A stretch of 41,291 bases of DNA from Mxb001 sp964537955 (GTDB lineage Bacteria > Actinomycetota > Actinomycetes > S36-B12), in NCBI GenBank assembly GCA_964537955.1, contig CAZICY010000016.1, positions 1 through 41,291 of the forward strand, read 5' to 3'. A program made the translations under genes and the position numbers. Of the stretch, positions 38,769 to 41,291 are shown in pieces. Each line of letters opens with the position of its first letter. Position 1 is the stretch's first letter. The notes under the pieces are model-generated. The model saw only the letters and a program-made list of their open reading frames with translations, was not told the origin of the DNA and searched no databases.

Positions 38769-41291
38769 GGTCCTCGGCCTACGCCTGGGTCCTGGCACTC
38801 CTCGCTGCTGCGCTCCCGCTCACGCTTGTGGGTCCGGCGGCTGCCTCGGGGGCGTGGACCACCCTGGGTGGGAACTTCAACAACGGCATACGCTCGCTGG
38901 CCGTCGACTCCACGGGAAGTGTTTTCGTAGGAGGCGGATTCACCAATGTCGGCGGTGTCGATGCCACACACATCGCGCGCTGGAACGGGTCGGCCTGGAG
39001 CGCCGTTGGTGGCGGCGTGCAGAACTGGGGTTGGGTCTACGCTCTGGCGGCTGATGGCGGGGGCAATGTCTATGTCGGTGGGGGATTCGACACGGTAGGA
39101 GGGAGCGCCAACATCGCAGCCAGTCGGGTGGCGCGATGGAATGGCAGTGCGTGGAGCGCGCTCGGCAGCGGTGTAGGGGGTACCAATCCTCTCGTCCAAG
39201 CCCTGGCCGTGGACAGCAGCGGAGGCGTCTATGCGGGTGGCACCTTCACCACTGCCGGCGGTGTGACGGTGAACGGCGTGGCCAGGTGGAATGGCAGTGC
39301 GTGGAGCGCGCTGGGCACTGGTGTGAATGGCACCGTGAATGCCCTTGCCGTGGACAGCAGCGGAGGCGTCTACGCGGGTGGCACCTTCACCACTGCCGGC
39401 GGTGTGACGGTTAACCGCGTGGCCAGGTGGAATGGCAGTGCGTGGAGTGCGCTGGGTACCGGCGTCAATGCCACGGTGAATGCCCTGGCGGTGGACGCCG
39501 CTGGCAACGTCTACGCGGGTGGCTCCCTCACGACGGCCGGCGGAAACGCGGTCAGTTTCGTGGCGAAGTGGGATGGCAGTGCGTGGAGTGCGCTGGGTAC
39601 CGGCGTCAATGCCACGGTGAATGCCCTGGCGGTGGACGCCGCCGGCAACGTCTACGCGGGTGGCTCATTCACGAGTGCGGGAGGCAATCCCGCGAGTTTC
39701 ATCGCCCGATGGACCGGAAACGCGTGGGAAGCACTAGGCAGCGGACTGAGTGGGGATGTCCAGAGCCCGGCCGTTGCAGTCCGAGGCACCACCTTGTACG
39801 CCGGGTACCTTGCACCAGGCTCCGTCGGACGCGTGTCGTCCTATTCCGTTGCGGGGGCCGCATTGACTCCCACATTCTCGACGCCCGTCCGCACGGCCAA
39901 CGGTTTCACCGTGAACGTGACCAACCATGACCCTGCGTATTCATGGGCCGTGTCGTCGTCAGCTGGCTCAGCGGCCATCAGCGCTGGCGGAGCGATCACG
40001 GTGACGGGGCTCTCGGCGGGCCAGTCTGCGACGGTCACCGTGACGACCACGCGGGTGGGATACACCAGTGGGCAAGCCACGGTTGCGGGGCAGTCGAAGG
40101 CCACGCAGACGGTGTCGTGGTCGCCGCCTGCGAGTGTGACGCTCGCGTCGTTGAGTGCGACGTTGCCGGCTGCGTCCACGACGGGGGACGGGGCTTTGCG
40201 CTATTCGGTGGTGAGTGCAGGGTCGACGGGGTGCGCGTTTGCCGATGACACATCTCCTGTGTTGACGTATGCGTCGGCGGGGTCCTGCACGGTGCAGGCG
40301 ACTGCGTTGTCGTCGTCGACGTACCTCGATGATTCGGTATCGACGGTGGTCGCGATCACCCAGGCGACGCCGACGGTGACCTGGTCACCGCAGACCGCCC
40401 TGTCCCTGCCGGGCACATCGGTCACGCCGGTGGCTGCCTCCACAACCGGTGATGGCACCATCGCCTACGCCGTGACCAACGCGGGCACAACCGGCTGCAC
40501 CTGGAATTCCCTGAGTGGCACGTTGAGTTACACGTCCGCAGGTTCGTGCGTTGTCACTGCCGCGTCCTCCGCGACGACCCGGTACGCCGCGGGATCGACC
40601 TCGGTGACCTTCGTGGTGTCGAAGGCCACGCAGACGGTGTCGTGGTCGCCGCCTGCGAGTGTGACGCTCGCGTCGTTGAGTGCGACGTTGCCGGCTGCGT
40701 CCACGACGGGGGACGGGGCTTTGCGCTATTCGGTGGTGAATGCGGGTGCGACGGGGTGCGCGTTTGCCGATGACACATCGCCGGTGTTGACGTATGTGTC
40801 GGCGGGGTCCTGCACGGTGCGGTCAACTGCGTTGTCGTCGTCGACGTATCTGGATGATTCGGTGTCGACGGTGGTCGCGGTCACTCGGGCAATGCCGACG
40901 GTGACATGGTCGCCGCAGACCGCCCTGCTCACCCCGGGGACCACTGTCGCTCCGTCGCCTGCGACGACGAGTGGTGATGGTGTCCTTGCGTATGCGGTGA
41001 CGAGTGTGGGGACCACGGGGTGCACATGGGATGACACCGCGGGGACCTTGACCTATGCCTCAGCCGGTGCGTGCACCGTGCGCGCGACAGCAACTGCGTC
41101 TGCGAGGTACCAGTCGGCCTACGTGGACGTGACCTTCACGATCACGGATCCTGCGCCAGCCCCGCCGCCTCCCGCGCCGAATCCACACCCGATCGCGTCG
41201 CCGAGCCCGAGCCCAAGTCCGAGCCCGAGCCCAAGTCCGAGCCCTAGCTCTAGCCCGAGTCCCTCCCCGTCACCCAGTCCGTCGCCCTCGC
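38765..41291 (+). CDS. Large secreted repeat protein, 5' part (runs off the window)
   Basis: At least 842 aa, open at the right edge with no stop. Signal peptide VRSSAYAWVLALLAAALPLTLVGPAAAS (about 1-28). Residues about 30-355 carry six propeller-like repeats, about 47 aa each, with consensus R-W-N-G-S-A-W-S-A-L-G-x-G-V ... A-L-A-V-D ... G-x-V-Y-A-G-G-x-F-T-x-A-G-G. Residues about 360-445 form one beta-rich domain, then an A-B-A-B series of Ig-like domains (about 446-795; W-S-P ... T-T-G-D-G ... Y-A-V ... T-G-C ... A-G-S-C-T-V), and a Pro-Ser tail from about 797. No catalytic motif is seen; likely a surface or adhesive protein. GTG 38765 is the first in-frame start, with only a weak ribosome site, and it overlaps a mini-ORF stop. 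Codons in the Ig part are unusually rich in TCG, GTG, ACG and TTG. Confidence 0.8.
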   Translation, partial: MRSSAYAWVLALLAAALPLTLVGPAAASGAWTTLGGNFNNGIRSLAVDSTGSVFVGGGFTNVGGVDATHIARWNGSAWSAVGGGVQNWGWVYALAADGGGNVYVGGGFDTVGGSANIAASRVARWNGSAWSALGSGVGGTNPLVQALAVDSSGGVYAGGTFTTAGGVTVNGVARWNGSAWSALGTGVNGTVNALAVDSSGGVYAGGTFTTAGGVTVNRVARWNGSAWSALGTGVNATVNALAVDAAGNVYAGGSLTTAGGNAVSFVAKWDGSAWSALGTGVNATVNALAVDAAGNVYAGGSFTSAGGNPASFIARWTGNAWEALGSGLSGDVQSPAVAVRGTTLYAGYLAPGSVGRVSSYSVAGAALTPTFSTPVRTANGFTVNVTNHDPAYSWAVSSSAGSAAISAGGAITVTGLSAGQSATVTVTTTRVGYTSGQATVAGQSKATQTVSWSPPASVTLASLSATLPAASTTGDGALRYSVVSAGSTGCAFADDTSPVLTYASAGSCTVQATALSSSTYLDDSVSTVVAITQATPTVTWSPQTALSLPGTSVTPVAASTTGDGTIAYAVTNAGTTGCTWNSLSGTLSYTSAGSCVVTAASSATTRYAAGSTSVTFVVSKATQTVSWSPPASVTLASLSATLPAASTTGDGALRYSVVNAGATGCAFADDTSPVLTYVSAGSCTVRSTALSSSTYLDDSVSTVVAVTRAMPTVTWSPQTALLTPGTTVAPSPATTSGDGVLAYAVTSVGTTGCTWDDTAGTLTYASAGACTVRATATASARYQSAYVDVTFTITDPAPAPPPPAPNPHPIASPSPSPSPSPSPSPSPSSSPSPSPSPSPSPS
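38981..39850 (+). repeat. Tandem ~141-bp repeats encoding 47-aa propeller-like units
   Basis: The TGGAAYGG-type (W-N-G) position recurs at 38981, 39137, 39287, 39428, 39569 and 39710: spacings of 156, 150, then 141 bp three times. The 141-bp units are near-identical over long stretches, indicating recent expansion. Confidence 0.8.
40094..41143 (+). repeat. 525-bp tandem duplication of an Ig-like domain pair
   Basis: 40094-40618 is repeated at 40619-41143. The first ~120 bp of each copy are essentially identical; later parts are aligned with substitutions (for example CCGACGGTGAC at 40370 and 40895). 525 bp equals 175 codons, so the frame is preserved. Confidence 0.8.
41190..41291 (+). repeat. 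Pro-Ser low-complexity repeat at the right edge
   Basis: Irregular repeats of a CCGAGCCCAAGT-like unit encode (Pro-Ser)n, a likely wall-spanning or glycosylated stalk. It continues past the window. Confidence 0.75.

Noticed and set aside
38765..41291. CRISPR-like array or non-coding tandem repeat.
   Set aside because: Repeat periods (141 and 525 bp) are multiples of three, the single frame stays open throughout, and there are no spacers of constant length.

Overview
The window is a contiguous, gene-dense piece of a high-GC actinobacterial chromosome. The evidence is the strong G/C bias at third codon positions, frequent GTG/TTG starts, a PspM-like envelope protein, the PlsB2 / HAD-PlsC pair known side by side in mycobacteria, a DUF5302 protein, and many genes whose start codon lies about 6 nt after a TANNNT -10 box (leaderless mRNAs). 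I cannot name the genus. No IS element, prophage, CRISPR array or rRNA is visible, one tRNA gene is present, and no gene-free stretch exceeds about 200 bp.

Layout. 1-6.3 kb: PspM-like membrane protein (-), lipoprotein S33 tripeptidyl-peptidase-like hydrolase, threonine aldolase, EamA permease (-), Tat-exported flavo-oxidase. 6.3-9.2 kb: minus-strand operon DUF6790 - PemK/MazF-like - DUF5302, a shikimate-dehydrogenase-like gene (-), and a divergent pyrroline-5-carboxylate-reductase-like gene. 9.2-14.2 kb: an unusual 823-aa fusion of a secreted CocE/X-Pro-peptidase-like hydrolase to a cytoplasmic ABC ATPase, its coupled ABC-2 permease, and a 14-TM MFS exporter. 14.2-21.4 kb: a complete branched-chain-amino-acid-type ABC importer (LivF, LivG, LivH, LivM on -, solute-binding lipoprotein divergent on +) with a long-chain-type acyl-CoA ligase inside the operon, closed by a 21-bp perfect terminator hairpin. 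21.4-26.4 kb: DsbA-like membrane thiol oxidoreductase, a P2A-type cation ATPase preceded by a putative 17-aa leader peptide, LtrA, tRNA-Thr(CGU). 26.4-32.9 kb: group II PLP decarboxylase, trmB - TrmA/RlmD-like - small membrane protein operon, PhoD-like Tat phosphatase, unknown secreted protein. 33.0-41.3 kb: PlsB-PlsC phospholipid acyltransferase operon, zinc alcohol dehydrogenase, aromatic-acid-exporter-type protein, and the 5' 2.5 kb of a large secreted repeat protein (propeller-like repeats, Ig-like repeats, Pro-Ser tail) that runs off the right end.

How the parts relate. PlsB and PlsC catalyse consecutive acylations of glycerol-3-phosphate. The Liv-type importer plus ligase looks like an uptake-and-activate unit for a carboxylic acid rather than an amino acid. 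Several products are envelope-directed (PspM-like, flavo-oxidase, hydrolase-ABC fusion, DsbA-like, PhoD, repeat protein). The strongest window-wide pattern is promoter syntax: single genes and first genes of operons tend to be leaderless with fixed -10-to-start spacing, while internal operon genes use Shine-Dalgarno sequences and/or 1-4 nt stop/start overlaps. Gene starts below were often chosen on that basis.
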